Source: an uncultured Leptolinea sp. (lineage in GTDB: Bacteria > Chloroflexota > Anaerolineae > Anaerolineales > Anaerolineaceae). Taken from it: a stretch of 64,000 nucleotides of DNA. The translations under genes and the position numbers were made by a program. The notes under the pieces were generated by a model. The model was not told the DNA's origin. It did not search any database and saw nothing but the letters and a program-made list of their open reading frames with translations. Positions 32,250-41,216 of the stretch are shown piece by piece. Position 1 is the stretch's first letter. Every line of letters starts with the position of its first letter. The stretch spans positions 1 to 64,000 of the forward strand of contig CAIKMQ010000046.1 of NCBI GenBank assembly GCA_903828565.1. The letters run 5' to 3'.

Positions 32250-33596
32250 CTATTCAGGAATTGATTCCACTATCACATCTTTGTTGGCATCCAATTCTTC
32301 CGGTTTTACTTTATCTACAGTCAGGAAGAGGTCCGAATTACCATGGCACGCATCGCAGCTTTGATTCTGGGGTGTGACTCGCTGAATATTGTGCGGAGTG
32401 GCGTATGCCCAAGTTGCCACAAGGTCGAAATTTGGCAGCAGATCTTCCCCATAGAACGAATAACTATCCGGGGCAATGGGTATATGTCGGACAGTCACAT
32501 ACTCATACGGTCTCTCTTCACTTTGGATTGGATTGCGCCCAATATAGAAGCCGAGGTAGTGCGCATCGGTGGTATAGAATGGATTCCCGGTTTTACTGCT
32601 GATCTCTACATGGCAGTTGTCACAACTGCTGTATTCGATGGAGTGGCATACCTGGCATTGAACTTTGTCTTGATGGATGGAGTGCTGTGCTACAGTATCA
32701 CCTGCAGCTCCAATTTCCGCATGGCAGCCACGGCAGGATGGTTCCTGGGAAGCGGTGTAGCGGGTATTCCCTGTATCGACCGAACTAGCATGCAAAGCCG
32801 ATCCGGTATGGCAAGAAACACAATTCATCCGCGCAATCCTGAAGTGTACATCTCCGGGGATCTCTTCGCTGTTCTTACCAAGATACTCGTTACCCACCCG
32901 GCTTCCGTGGCAGGCAGTACAAGTTCGCGTCATGGGTGGAGTTTCTACAAATTCATGGCCGCTCAAGAAGCCACCACCTACAGAATCCGGTTGGCTGATA
33001 TGGCAATCTCCACAGGATGTATGGCAGGAGGAGCAGTGATTACCAAAAGCTTCATCCAGGGCAGGATGGTTTTCTGGAATTGAGCGGCTATACATGGAAA
33101 CCTTGTAACCGGACAGGGTACTATGCAATGACTCCTGCGATGAATTCACAACATCCGCATGGCAGGTAGCGCAATAGGCTGCAGCATCATCACTTGGATG
33201 TGTCACCAAACCGGTGTGAGCAGTTTCTTTATCTGGTGACTGCTCACCCCCATGGCATGAAATGCACGAGACACTCCCATGAGAAGAGATTAAGAAATTC
33301 TCACTGACCAATACTTTTTCCCAGGGCTCCAACGGAGCCACATCGCCCCCTCAGCCAGTACCTTCACTTTCCTTTACCACCACCTCCTCCGGTTTCGCTG
33401 TGTCGATCAGCTTGCTTTTGTCAGTGTGACATTCAACGCACTGGTCAACCGTAGAACTTTCAGATATCACTACCCCGGTTGCTGATGACGCTGGCTGACC
33501 TTCTGCCTCCTTATCATCAACCGGGACTGATGCAGGAGAACACGCTGCCAGGATGCACAGGGTGATCATCATTGGAATAAATATGGATCTTCTCAT
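32250..33596 (-). pseudogene. Multihaem c-type cytochrome lipoprotein interrupted by one in-frame UGA
   Basis: One continuous frame of 449 codons with a single internal TGA at 33351-33353. The first part (33351-33596, 81 residues, ATG behind GGGAGAGTGA) has a lipoprotein signal (LAAC, Cys19) and one haem site CVECH. The second part (to 32250) has ten more CxxCH sites: CISCH, CATCH, CSSCH, CGDCH, CTACH, CVSCH, CRGCH, CQVCH, CDNCH and CDACH. The second part has no signal of its own, yet cytochrome c maturation needs export. The local sequence reads GTG-stop-GGDVAPLEPW; TGG (Trp) to TGA is the simplest origin. Readthrough, selenocysteine or a sequencing error are alternatives. The haem-site scaffold is otherwise undamaged. 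Confidence 0.85.
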
Positions 33597-33679
33597 TCAC
33601 TCTCCCAAGTTTTGTCTCTTACTTTTCAATTGTAGGCATCGCAGATAAATGGGATAGTGACAAACATCATAATCAATTA

Positions 33680-33706
33680 TTGGACTTACTTATCATGATT
33701 TATAAT
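33680..33706 (+). promoter_or_regulatory. Promoter of the LysR gene in the divergent intergenic region
   Basis: TTGGAC (33680-33685), a 15-bp spacer and TATAAT (33701-33706). The AT-rich 135-bp gap between the LysR and cytochrome genes is where a LysR regulator would be expected to bind. A candidate T-N11-A stretch lies at about 33690-33705. Confidence 0.5.
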
Positions 33707-33731
33707 AATTACTTATATATGGAGGATTGCC

Positions 33732-34646
33732 ATGCTCGATCTACATCAATTGGAAGTATTCATCACTGCAGCTGAACTGCTTAATTTCTCTCAAGCCGGC
33801 TCCCGCCTGCACATCAGCCAGCCTAGTGTGACCCAGCACATCCAAAGCCTTGAATCGCAACTCGGGAATCCCTTATTCATCCGCCAGGGAAAAAAGTTGG
33901 CACTGACCGAGGCTGGCTCCCTGCTTTTACCTATTGCCCGCAGACTGGTATTATCATCCATGCGAGCCGAAGAAACGCTCGAGTCATTAACTACGGAAGT
34001 TTCAGGGCACCTGCATGTTGGATGCAGTACCACACCTGGGAAATATCGCCTCCCCCGGCTGATGGCTGACTTCATGCGGGCAAACCCGCATGTTCAGGCT
34101 ACCTGTTCAGTCACTTCCCGCAGCCAGGTGCTGCGCCTGTTGGAAAAAGGCAGCGTGGATTTCGCTTTCACATCCAGCACTCGCGAATTTAACCAGTACA
34201 CGGAGTTTAAAAAGTTTTTATCTGACCCGGTATTATTGATCGTCCACCCGAACCATCCTTGGGCGACACTCGGTCAGATACAGCTGGAAGATTTGCGCAC
34301 AGAGCGTTTTATTATGCGGGAAGATAGTTCAGGGACTTATGAAGTCACCCGAACTTCACTGGCACAAGCAGGTTTCAATATTCATGATCTACAAGTCATT
34401 CTCACTCTGGGAAACTCAGAAGCCATAGCCATGGCGGTTATGCAGCAAATTGGTGTGGGATTTATATCTCAAAGCGTGGTACAGAACTTTATTTGCGGTC
34501 GGGTGATACCGATCCAAATGGAAGGGATACAGATCACCCAGGAGATCTACTTCTGTCGCAATAAACTGCACACCATGGGAAACGCCCAGAGCAAATTCTG
34601 GTCGTTCATCCTCAGTCAGGCGGAAGCTTCAGAACCGATCCATTAA
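33732..34646 (+). CDS. LysR-family transcriptional regulator
   Basis: 304 residues. N-terminal winged HTH (LDLHQLEVFITAAELLNFSQ, then ISQPSVTQHIQSLESQLG), and an effector-binding domain from about 90 (periplasmic-binding-protein fold, as in CysB/CbbR). ATG 33732 follows GGAGG. It is divergent from the cytochrome-rhodanese operon, the classical arrangement for a LysR regulator and its target. Its effector is unknown; a sulfur compound would fit the target genes but is inference. Its stop overlaps the convergent PII-like gene by 4 bp. Confidence 0.92.
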   Translation: MLDLHQLEVFITAAELLNFSQAGSRLHISQPSVTQHIQSLESQLGNPLFIRQGKKLALTEAGSLLLPIARRLVLSSMRAEETLESLTTEVSGHLHVGCSTTPGKYRLPRLMADFMRANPHVQATCSVTSRSQVLRLLEKGSVDFAFTSSTREFNQYTEFKKFLSDPVLLIVHPNHPWATLGQIQLEDLRTERFIMREDSSGTYEVTRTSLAQAGFNIHDLQVILTLGNSEAIAMAVMQQIGVGFISQSVVQNFICGRVIPIQMEGIQITQEIYFCRNKLHTMGNAQSKFWSFILSQAEASEPIH

Positions 34647-35002
34647 TGCCTGTTCAAACCCAGAGCCTTGAGTACTGGCATGACCACCAAAATTCCGGTA
34701 CCCGGCTGGTTCAAGTCCCCAGCGATCTGCTCTGTGCGTTGTAATATGTCGTTCATCAGATCCTCACCCTCAACTACGGTGAACAGCGTCCGGTTAAGGG
34801 TCTCCCCGCTTTCGAACAGCGAATTGAGGGTAGGCAATAACGGCAGGTCTTCCCGCAACCCGGCTTGCTGAGCCAGACCATTCATGCCGATGCTCTGGAG
34901 GACGGTCACTCCTTTTACACCGGCATCGCTCCAGGATTGCAGCATCGGTTCCAGCTTTTCCGGGTCGTGCAATACATGCAGGATGAAGAAATGCATATTC
35001 AC
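34643..35002 (-). CDS. PII-like small protein paired with a CPA2 antiporter
   Basis: 119 residues with a ferredoxin-like beta-alpha-beta pattern: HFFILHVLHDPEKLEPMLQS, then GVKGVTVLQSIGMNG, GETLNRTLFTVVEGEDLMND and TGILVVMPVLKALGL. The GVTVLQSxG segment and the final strand match PII/CutA-like folds, but the Tyr-bearing T-loop of GlnB is absent. ATG 35002 follows AAGGAG. It overlaps the antiporter's 3' end by 4 bp, so the two are coupled. PII-like proteins next to transporters usually gate them by binding nucleotides; that role is inference here. Confidence 0.7.
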   Translation of the reverse strand: MNMHFFILHVLHDPEKLEPMLQSWSDAGVKGVTVLQSIGMNGLAQQAGLREDLPLLPTLNSLFESGETLNRTLFTVVEGEDLMNDILQRTEQIAGDLNQPGTGILVVMPVLKALGLNRH

Positions 35003-36222
35003 GCTCCTTGTTGATTCTGAGGTACCGCTTTGTTCTGCGCACGGCCAAATAACCCACGCAGCAGGAGGGGTGTGATTAAAGTTGTAATGACCACCATCCC
35101 AATGATGGCTGAAAATTCCGCATCTGTCACCAGGCCGTTGCTTAGCCCAACCGCACCGACAATCAAACCAACTTCACCGCGCGAAACCATCCCGGCACCC
35201 AGCTGAATGCTTTCACGCCAGGAAAATCCGGCCAGGCGGGCTCCAAACCCTGAGCCCAGCCATTTCCCGCCGATGGCGGTGATACAAACTGCCAGCATCA
35301 ACCAGAGTGCCGATGCCGGTACCTGGCGCAGGTTGATTGACAGCCCAATACTAATGAAAAATATGGGGACAAAAAAACCGTACGATAATGCCAGCAGGCC
35401 GTTTTCCACCCGGCTTTTGTCACTGCTGCGGGCGTACATCAACCCGGCAATGAACGTTCCGGTGATGGCGGCCATGCCGCCAACGATCTCTGCCGCCAGG
35501 CCGTACACCAGCATTACCACCACTGCCAGAGCCAGGCTGCCCTGGCTGATGTGCAATTCCGCCACGCGCCGGGTAAGGCGGGGCAAGACCCAGCGGCCGA
35601 AAGCCATGGATAGAAGCAAGAAAGCCAGAATGCGGGTGAAGATCCAGCCGACCCTGGCGAAACCGCCTCCACCGCCGGATAGGGCCAGGAAAATAGACAG
35701 CAGAACGATGACAAGTACATCATCGAAGACAGCCGCGCCAAGCAGTGATAAGCCGACTCGCGTCCGCAGGGCTTTCAATTCCATCAGGGTCTGCACGGAG
35801 ATACTGACAGAGGTGGCACCCAGCGTCAGCCCCAGGAAGAGGGCAGCGCTGGTGTCCATCCCAAAAAGGGCGCCGATTCCCCATCCCATAACGACCGGAA
35901 CTATGACACCCAAGACACCTGCCAATGCAGAAACCCTGACATGGCCGAACAGCTCATCCAGATGCAGTTCGAGCCCCGCCATGAACATGATCAGCAGCAC
36001 CCCCAGTTCACCCAACTGAAGGATCACTTCGGTCAGGTGGCTATCAGTCACAAATTGCAGATGGGTAATGTCGAGCAGGCTTGGCCCCAGGGCAATACCT
36101 ACCAGCAATTCCCCTAAAACCGATGGCTGCCCCAGGCGGGTTGTCAACCAGCCTGCCAGCTTGGCTGCCACCAGGATGATGACCAGCATGGAAGTCAGTT
36201 GCAGGAAAGGCGTCATGTTCAC
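34999..36222 (-). CDS. CPA2-family Na+(K+)/H+ antiporter
   Basis: 407 residues, about 12-13 membrane segments. Kef/NapA-like motifs: RLGQPSVLGELLVGIALGPS at the start, FMAGLELHLDELF, and AAVFDDVLVIVLLSIFLAL, which carries the Asp-Asp ion-binding pair. It stops at the membrane domain, with no RCK/TrkA-N or TrkA-C domain; the adjacent PII-like protein may supply regulation instead. A TAGAAT preceded by TGC lies 12 bp before the ATG, with CAGGTGA as ribosome-binding site. Confidence 0.9.
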   Translation of the reverse strand: MNMTPFLQLTSMLVIILVAAKLAGWLTTRLGQPSVLGELLVGIALGPSLLDITHLQFVTDSHLTEVILQLGELGVLLIMFMAGLELHLDELFGHVRVSALAGVLGVIVPVVMGWGIGALFGMDTSAALFLGLTLGATSVSISVQTLMELKALRTRVGLSLLGAAVFDDVLVIVLLSIFLALSGGGGGFARVGWIFTRILAFLLLSMAFGRWVLPRLTRRVAELHISQGSLALAVVVMLVYGLAAEIVGGMAAITGTFIAGLMYARSSDKSRVENGLLALSYGFFVPIFFISIGLSINLRQVPASALWLMLAVCITAIGGKWLGSGFGARLAGFSWRESIQLGAGMVSRGEVGLIVGAVGLSNGLVTDAEFSAIIGMVVITTLITPLLLRGLFGRAQNKAVPQNQQGA

Positions 36223-36255
36223 CTGCTGATTCTAGCAGATTTCCGCTGAGGAGCG

Positions 36256-39153
36256 CTACCCGCGCGGGATTGCCGGCATGCCGCGCATGTGACCCTTGAG
36301 GTATTGCCCGGTATACGAGCCTTCCTGTCGGCAGAGCTCCTCGGGAGTACCGCTGGCGATGATCTCCCCGCCGCGGTTGCCGCCTTCGGGACCCAGATCT
36401 ATGATGTAATCCGCCACCTTGATGATATCCAAATTGTGCTCGATGATCACCACACTGTTGCCGGCATCCACCAGGCGCTGCAATACCTCGATCAATTTAT
36501 GCACATCCGCGGCATGCAATCCCACGGACGGCTCATCCAACACATAGATCGTGCGGCCGGTTGCCCGGCGGGAAAGCTCCCTGGCCAGTTTGACACGCTG
36601 CGCCTCACCACCGGAAAGAGTTGTTGCCGGCTGCCCGATGCGTATGTATCCCAGCCCGACCTCATACAAGAGCTGCAGTTTATTCTTCAATGCTGGCATA
36701 CTGTTGAAGAGCTCCAACCCGGCTTCAACTGTCGTATCAAGCACTTCGGCGATCGACAATCCCTTGAAATGCACCTGCAGCGTCTCCCGGTTGAAGCGCG
36801 CGCCATGGCAGACATCGCAAGGCACATAGACATCCGGCATAAATTGCATTTCAATGCGCAACTGCCCCTGCCCCTGGCAGGCTTCACAGCGCCCGCCATG
36901 GACGTTGAAGGAAAACCTGCCTGCCTTGTATCCGCGCATCTTGCTTTCCGGCAGCTCCGCGTACAGGCTACGGATCTCATCGAACATGCCGGTATAAGTA
37001 CCCGGATTGGAGCGTGGTGTCCGTCCGATGGGGGATTGATCGATATTGATGATCTTATCCAGGTGTTCCAACCCTTCAATGCGTTGGAACGCCCCCGGTT
37101 GTGTGCGCGCACCGTTCAATTCATGGGCAAGCGCCTTATAGAGGATATCCACCATCAGGGTAGATTTGCCAGAGCCGGATACACCAGTGATGCATACCAA
37201 CCTGCCCAGGGGAATTTCCACATCGATATTCTTCAGGTTGTTAGAATGGGCTCCGACAACTTTGAGGATCTTGCCATTCCCAAGGCGCCTTTTTTCAGGC
37301 AACGGGACGCTCATCCGCCCGGATAGGTAGGCACCGGTGAGCGAGCGGGGATGCGCCAGGATGGTCTCGACCGTCCCTTCTGCCACGATCTCACCGCCGT
37401 GCACCCCGGCAGCCGGCCCCAGGTCGATAATCCAGTCCGCGCTGCGGATGGTTTCATCATCATGTTCCACCACCAGTACAGTATTCCCCAAGTCTCTTAA
37501 CCCGGTCAAAGTTTCCAACAGGCGGCTGTTATCCCGCGGGTGCAGGCCGATGGATGGCTCATCCAGAACATACAGGACACCCATCAGACGGGAGCCGATC
37601 TGCGTGGCCAGGCGGATACGCTGCGCTTCACCCCCGGATAATGAACCGGCTGGACGCCGCAAGGTCAGGTAATCCAGCCCCACATTTACCAGAAAGCCGA
37701 GACGGCTTTCAATTTCCTTGATGATGCGTTCCGATATGATCCGCTTGCGATCTGAGAGCATCCCCTCTTTACCCAGGCTTCTGATCCAGGCGAGGGTGTC
37801 ACCTACCGGCCAGTCGGTCACCTGCAGAATGTTCTGCCCTTCAATGGTAACTGCCAGTGCTTCCGGTTTTAAGCGATTGCCGCCGCAAGCCGGGCAGGGT
37901 TTATCTGACATGAACTCGGAGATCTTGCCGCGGATGTATTCGGATTGCGTATCTTTGAAACGGCGCATCATGTTACCCACGACGCCTTCAAAAGTCATGG
38001 AGAGATTGGATTGACGGTTCTCATGGTGAAAGCTCATGGGAATGGGTTCAGCACCAGTGCCGAACAGTATGAGATTCACCTGTTCCTGCGACAGGTCTTT
38101 CACCGGCTTCTCCAGATCAATATGGAAATGCCTGGCAACATTTATGATCATCTGCCAGTAATAACCACCCTCTACGCGCGGGCCATTCCACTCCATCGCC
38201 ACGATCGCGCCTTCGTTGAAAGACCTCTCCCGGTCGGGGATCAGTAATTCCGGGTCGATCTCCATCTTGCTCCCCAGACCCTGACATTCCGGGCAGGCGC
38301 CGTGGGGTGTATTGAATGAGAAGGTGCGCGGTTCAATTTCGGGTAGTGAAAAGCCGTGCTCGGGGCAGGCCAGGTGTTCCGAGAACATCAAATCCACCGG
38401 CGGTTCCGCGCTGATGTTCTGAACAGTCAGGTAGCCTTCGCCCACCTTCAGGGCAGTTTCCACCGAGTCGTTCAATCGCGAAAGCGCAGAACGGCTCTCT
38501 TCGGTGTCGACCGGGTGCGATATGACCAGTCGGTCTACAACTGCTTCGATTGTGTGCTGTTTATACCTATCCAGAGTGATCTCATCATCCAGCGAATGCA
38601 CTTCGCCATCCACCCGCACACGGGTGAAACCGGCCTTGCTGATCTCTTCAAAAATATTCTGGTATGTACCTTTGCGTCCGCGGATAATGGGTGCCAGGAT
38701 GAGCAGTTTGGTCCCTTCGGGTAACCGGGCGACTGTATCCACAATTTCCTGCGCGCTTTGCTTAACCACTTCCCTGCCGCAGGTGATGCAGTGCGGTATG
38801 CCGATGCGGGCAAACAACAGGCGTAAGTAGTCGTAGATTTCGGTGACCGTACCAACCGTGGAGCGCGGATTGTGCGAAGTGGCTTTTTGATCGATGGATA
38901 CGGCAGGGGAAAGGCCGTCAATGTAATCCACATCCGGCTTTTCCATCTGCCCGAGGAACTGGCGGGCATAAGCCGAGAGCGACTCAACATAACGGCGCTG
39001 TCCTTCCGCGAAAATGGTATCAAAGGCAAGGGAAGATTTACCGGAACCCGAAAGCCCGGTAATTACCACAAATTTATCACGCGGGATCTCCACGGTGATG
39101 TTCTTCAGGTTGTGCTGACGCGCCCCGACCACGCGAATGACATTCTGGCTCAT
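36256..39153 (-). CDS. uvrA: Excinuclease ABC subunit A
   Basis: 965 residues. Damage-recognition ATPase of nucleotide excision repair. I chose ATG 39153 because GAGGT precedes it at 5 nt; an in-frame TTG 12 bp further upstream overlaps that site. Walker A motifs GLSGSGKSS (about 28-36) and GVSGSGKST (about 640), two ABC signatures ([10 protein letters not shown] and [10 protein letters not shown]), and zinc-finger Cys sets ([14 protein letters not shown] and [15 protein letters not shown] with [10 protein letters not shown]). Transcribed alone; no LexA-type operator was recognised upstream. Confidence 0.97.
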   Translation of the reverse strand: MSQNVIRVVGARQHNLKNITVEIPRDKFVVITGLSGSGKSSLAFDTIFAEGQRRYVESLSAYARQFLGQMEKPDVDYIDGLSPAVSIDQKATSHNPRSTVGTVTEIYDYLRLLFARIGIPHCITCGREVVKQSAQEIVDTVARLPEGTKLLILAPIIRGRKGTYQNIFEEISKAGFTRVRVDGEVHSLDDEITLDRYKQHTIEAVVDRLVISHPVDTEESRSALSRLNDSVETALKVGEGYLTVQNISAEPPVDLMFSEHLACPEHGFSLPEIEPRTFSFNTPHGACPECQGLGSKMEIDPELLIPDRERSFNEGAIVAMEWNGPRVEGGYYWQMIINVARHFHIDLEKPVKDLSQEQVNLILFGTGAEPIPMSFHHENRQSNLSMTFEGVVGNMMRRFKDTQSEYIRGKISEFMSDKPCPACGGNRLKPEALAVTIEGQNILQVTDWPVGDTLAWIRSLGKEGMLSDRKRIISERIIKEIESRLGFLVNVGLDYLTLRRPAGSLSGGEAQRIRLATQIGSRLMGVLYVLDEPSIGLHPRDNSRLLETLTGLRDLGNTVLVVEHDDETIRSADWIIDLGPAAGVHGGEIVAEGTVETILAHPRSLTGAYLSGRMSVPLPEKRRLGNGKILKVVGAHSNNLKNIDVEIPLGRLVCITGVSGSGKSTLMVDILYKALAHELNGARTQPGAFQRIEGLEHLDKIINIDQSPIGRTPRSNPGTYTGMFDEIRSLYAELPESKMRGYKAGRFSFNVHGGRCEACQGQGQLRIEMQFMPDVYVPCDVCHGARFNRETLQVHFKGLSIAEVLDTTVEAGLELFNSMPALKNKLQLLYEVGLGYIRIGQPATTLSGGEAQRVKLARELSRRATGRTIYVLDEPSVGLHAADVHKLIEVLQRLVDAGNSVVIIEHNLDIIKVADYIIDLGPEGGNRGGEIIASGTPEELCRQEGSYTGQYLKGHMRGMPAIPRG

Positions 39154-39342
39154 AACTGACCTCAAGTTCGGAATATAAACACGTAATTATACCGCGGCTG
39201 GCTTATTCACCAACTTCACCCTATTCAAGGGCTACACACAGATTATAGAACTATTGTGCTATTATTTCAAGTTGTATCTTTCCCTGCCAGACGGGGTTAA
39301 AAGATGTGCAATCCGCATGCGTACCAAACCGGAGGGCTGAAT

Positions 39343-39348
39343 TATAAT
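39343..39348 (+). promoter_or_regulatory. -10 element of the UMF1/Atg22-like transporter gene
   Basis: TATAAT 41 bp before the ATG at 39390, with AAAGGA as ribosome-binding site. No -35 is evident. The rest of the 236-bp gap to uvrA is unassigned. Confidence 0.45.
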
Positions 39349-39389
39349 AATTTATCTGCATTATTCACCATATCTGAAAGGAATGATCC

Positions 39390-40676
39390 ATGGACGAAAA
39401 AGCGCATAAGAAGGCCATTTGGGCCTGGACGATGTACGACTGGGCTAACTCCGGTTATGTTACCACCATCATGGCCGCAGTTCTACCTGTTTATTACTCC
39501 TCTGTTGCTGCATCCAACCTGGCACCCAATGTAGCCACAGCATACTGGGGATACACCACCAGTCTTGCCGCTCTACTGGCAGCCCTAGTCTCTCCTGTTC
39601 TCGGAGCGATGGCGGATTTCCGCGGCAGCAAGAAACAATTCCTGGCAATCTTCATGCTGCTTGGTGTCGTTGCAGCCGCCCTGATGTATTTCATTCAGGA
39701 AGGCGCCTGGCTGTTCGCCTCCATCCTCTTCATCTTCAGCCAGATCGGTTTTGCCGGTTCTCTGGTCTATTATGATGCCCTTCTACCGCATGTTGCCGGA
39801 CCAGATGAGATTGATATGGTCAGCAGCCGCGGTTATGCCATGGGGTACATCGGCGGCGGTCTACTACTGGCGATCAACCTGGCGATGATCATGCTTGTAC
39901 CTGGTGAATTAACCGGCCTGATGACCCGTTTGAGCTTTGTGACCGTGGCTGTCTGGTGGGCGGGTTTCTCGATTCCCATTCTCAAGATCGTTTCCGAACC
40001 GAAACGCCGCGTTCTTGCCGGTGAAGAAAACTTCAATCCGCTGCAGGCTGCCATTTCCCGCCTGGCTGGCACCTTCAAAGAAATCCGCAAATACAAAGAA
40101 CTTTCCAAGTTCCTGCTCGCCTTCTGGGTCTATTCCAACGGCATCGGCACGATCATTTTGATGGCAACCATCTACGGCGCGGAGATCGGCATCAGCCAGA
40201 TCACCCTGATCGGTACACTGTTGATGGTCCAATTCCTGGCTGCACCATTCGCCATTTTGTTCGGCTGGTTGCCGAAAAAGATGGGCACGAAGAACACCAT
40301 CTATCTGGCACTGGGGATCTATACCATCATCGCCATTGCCGGTTTCTTCTTGCAGCACGAATGGCAATTCTGGGCACTCGGCGCGGGTGTTGCCACTGTC
40401 CAGGGTGGGGCTCAGGCACTCAGCCGTTCCCTCTTTGGCCGGATGGTCCCCAAGAGCAAGAGCGCGGAGTTCTACTCCTTCTTCAGCGTGTTTGAAAAGT
40501 TCTCCACCATTCTTGGCCCGGCCATGTTCGGTGTCGTATCACAGCTGACCGGCCACAGCCGGTGGAGCATCGTCTCACTTGTGATCTTCTTCATTGCCGG
40601 CTCACTGATCCTGACCACAGTGAAAGAAGCAGATGGGATCCGGGTCGCGCAGGAAGAGGAATTAAGCCTGTCCTAA
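39390..40676 (+). CDS. MFS transporter, UMF1/Atg22 family
   Basis: 428 residues, about 12 membrane segments. The N-terminal AIWAWTMYDWANSGYVTTIM is the family signature, followed by LGAMADFRGSKKQ (MFS loop motif). Fungal Atg22 is a vacuolar amino-acid exporter; bacterial members are uncharacterised efflux candidates. Single gene with a terminator shared with the convergent mce. Confidence 0.9.
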   Translation: MDEKAHKKAIWAWTMYDWANSGYVTTIMAAVLPVYYSSVAASNLAPNVATAYWGYTTSLAALLAALVSPVLGAMADFRGSKKQFLAIFMLLGVVAAALMYFIQEGAWLFASILFIFSQIGFAGSLVYYDALLPHVAGPDEIDMVSSRGYAMGYIGGGLLLAINLAMIMLVPGELTGLMTRLSFVTVAVWWAGFSIPILKIVSEPKRRVLAGEENFNPLQAAISRLAGTFKEIRKYKELSKFLLAFWVYSNGIGTIILMATIYGAEIGISQITLIGTLLMVQFLAAPFAILFGWLPKKMGTKNTIYLALGIYTIIAIAGFFLQHEWQFWALGAGVATVQGGAQALSRSLFGRMVPKSKSAEFYSFFSVFEKFSTILGPAMFGVVSQLTGHSRWSIVSLVIFFIAGSLILTTVKEADGIRVAQEEELSLS

Positions 40677-40725
40677 CCCAGGATGATCCTGTTTCTGACT
40701 GAATCGTGACTAGATTAAAAAACAC

Positions 40726-40757
40726 AGAAGCCGGCTGAAATCTCTCAGCCGGCTTCT
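40726..40757. terminator. Bidirectional terminator between the UMF1 gene and mce
   Basis: 13-bp stem AGAAGCCGGCTGA with its complement at 40745-40757. The T run is strong on the minus side (TGTGTTTTTT) and weaker on the plus side. Confidence 0.85.
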
Positions 40758-40775
40758 AATTTCTCTGATTTTGAA

Positions 40776-41183
40776 TTACTTGGTTACTTCATATAGTTCC
40801 AGCAAGACACCACCGGTGGACTTGGGGTGCACAAACGCCATCTTGCGGCCGGGTTCTTCCACCGGTGTCTCATTAATAAGGCGGAAACCCTTGGCTTTCA
40901 GGTCATTCATTAAACCTTCAATGTCATCCGTTTCCACACACAGGTGATGGATGCCCTGGCCTTTATCCACCAGGTATTTGGCCATGACCGAATCTTCAGC
41001 AGTTGGCGCAACCAGTTCCACATCACTTTCACCGACCGGCAGGAAGGCGACTTTGCTTTTCTGGCGGGCGACCTCTTCGACATGATGCAGTTTCATCCCC
41101 AGCCCTTCCGTCCAGAAAGGCAGGGCTTCTTCAATATTATGGACGGCAATACCTACGTGATTGATCTTTAGTAATTTAGCCAT
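40776..41183 (-). CDS. mce: Methylmalonyl-CoA epimerase
   Basis: 135 residues. Interconverts (S)- and (R)-methylmalonyl-CoA. Vicinal-oxygen-chelate fold with the metal ligands in NHVGIAVHNI (His), IHHLCVETDDI (His) and LLELYEV (Glu); the VELVAPTAEDS strand is typical. It lies 33 bp downstream of the mutase gene on the same strand, so both steps of the propionyl-CoA/succinyl-CoA route are co-expressed. Confidence 0.95.
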   Translation of the reverse strand: MAKLLKINHVGIAVHNIEEALPFWTEGLGMKLHHVEEVARQKSKVAFLPVGESDVELVAPTAEDSVMAKYLVDKGQGIHHLCVETDDIEGLMNDLKAKGFRLINETPVEEPGRKMAFVHPKSTGGVLLELYEVTK

Positions 41184-41216
41184 GAGTCTCTCCTGTTCTC
41201 GCGAAATTTTAAGGGG

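Noticed and set aside
33351-33353. Genome-wide reassignment of UGA
   Set aside because: Several ordinary genes here end with TGA at family-typical lengths, so UGA is a normal stop in this organism.
36289-37326. Long 345-codon open frame on the plus strand
   Set aside because: It is antisense to uvrA, whose Walker, signature and zinc-finger motifs are intact. The translated sequence shows no family and mirrors the uvrA codon pattern.
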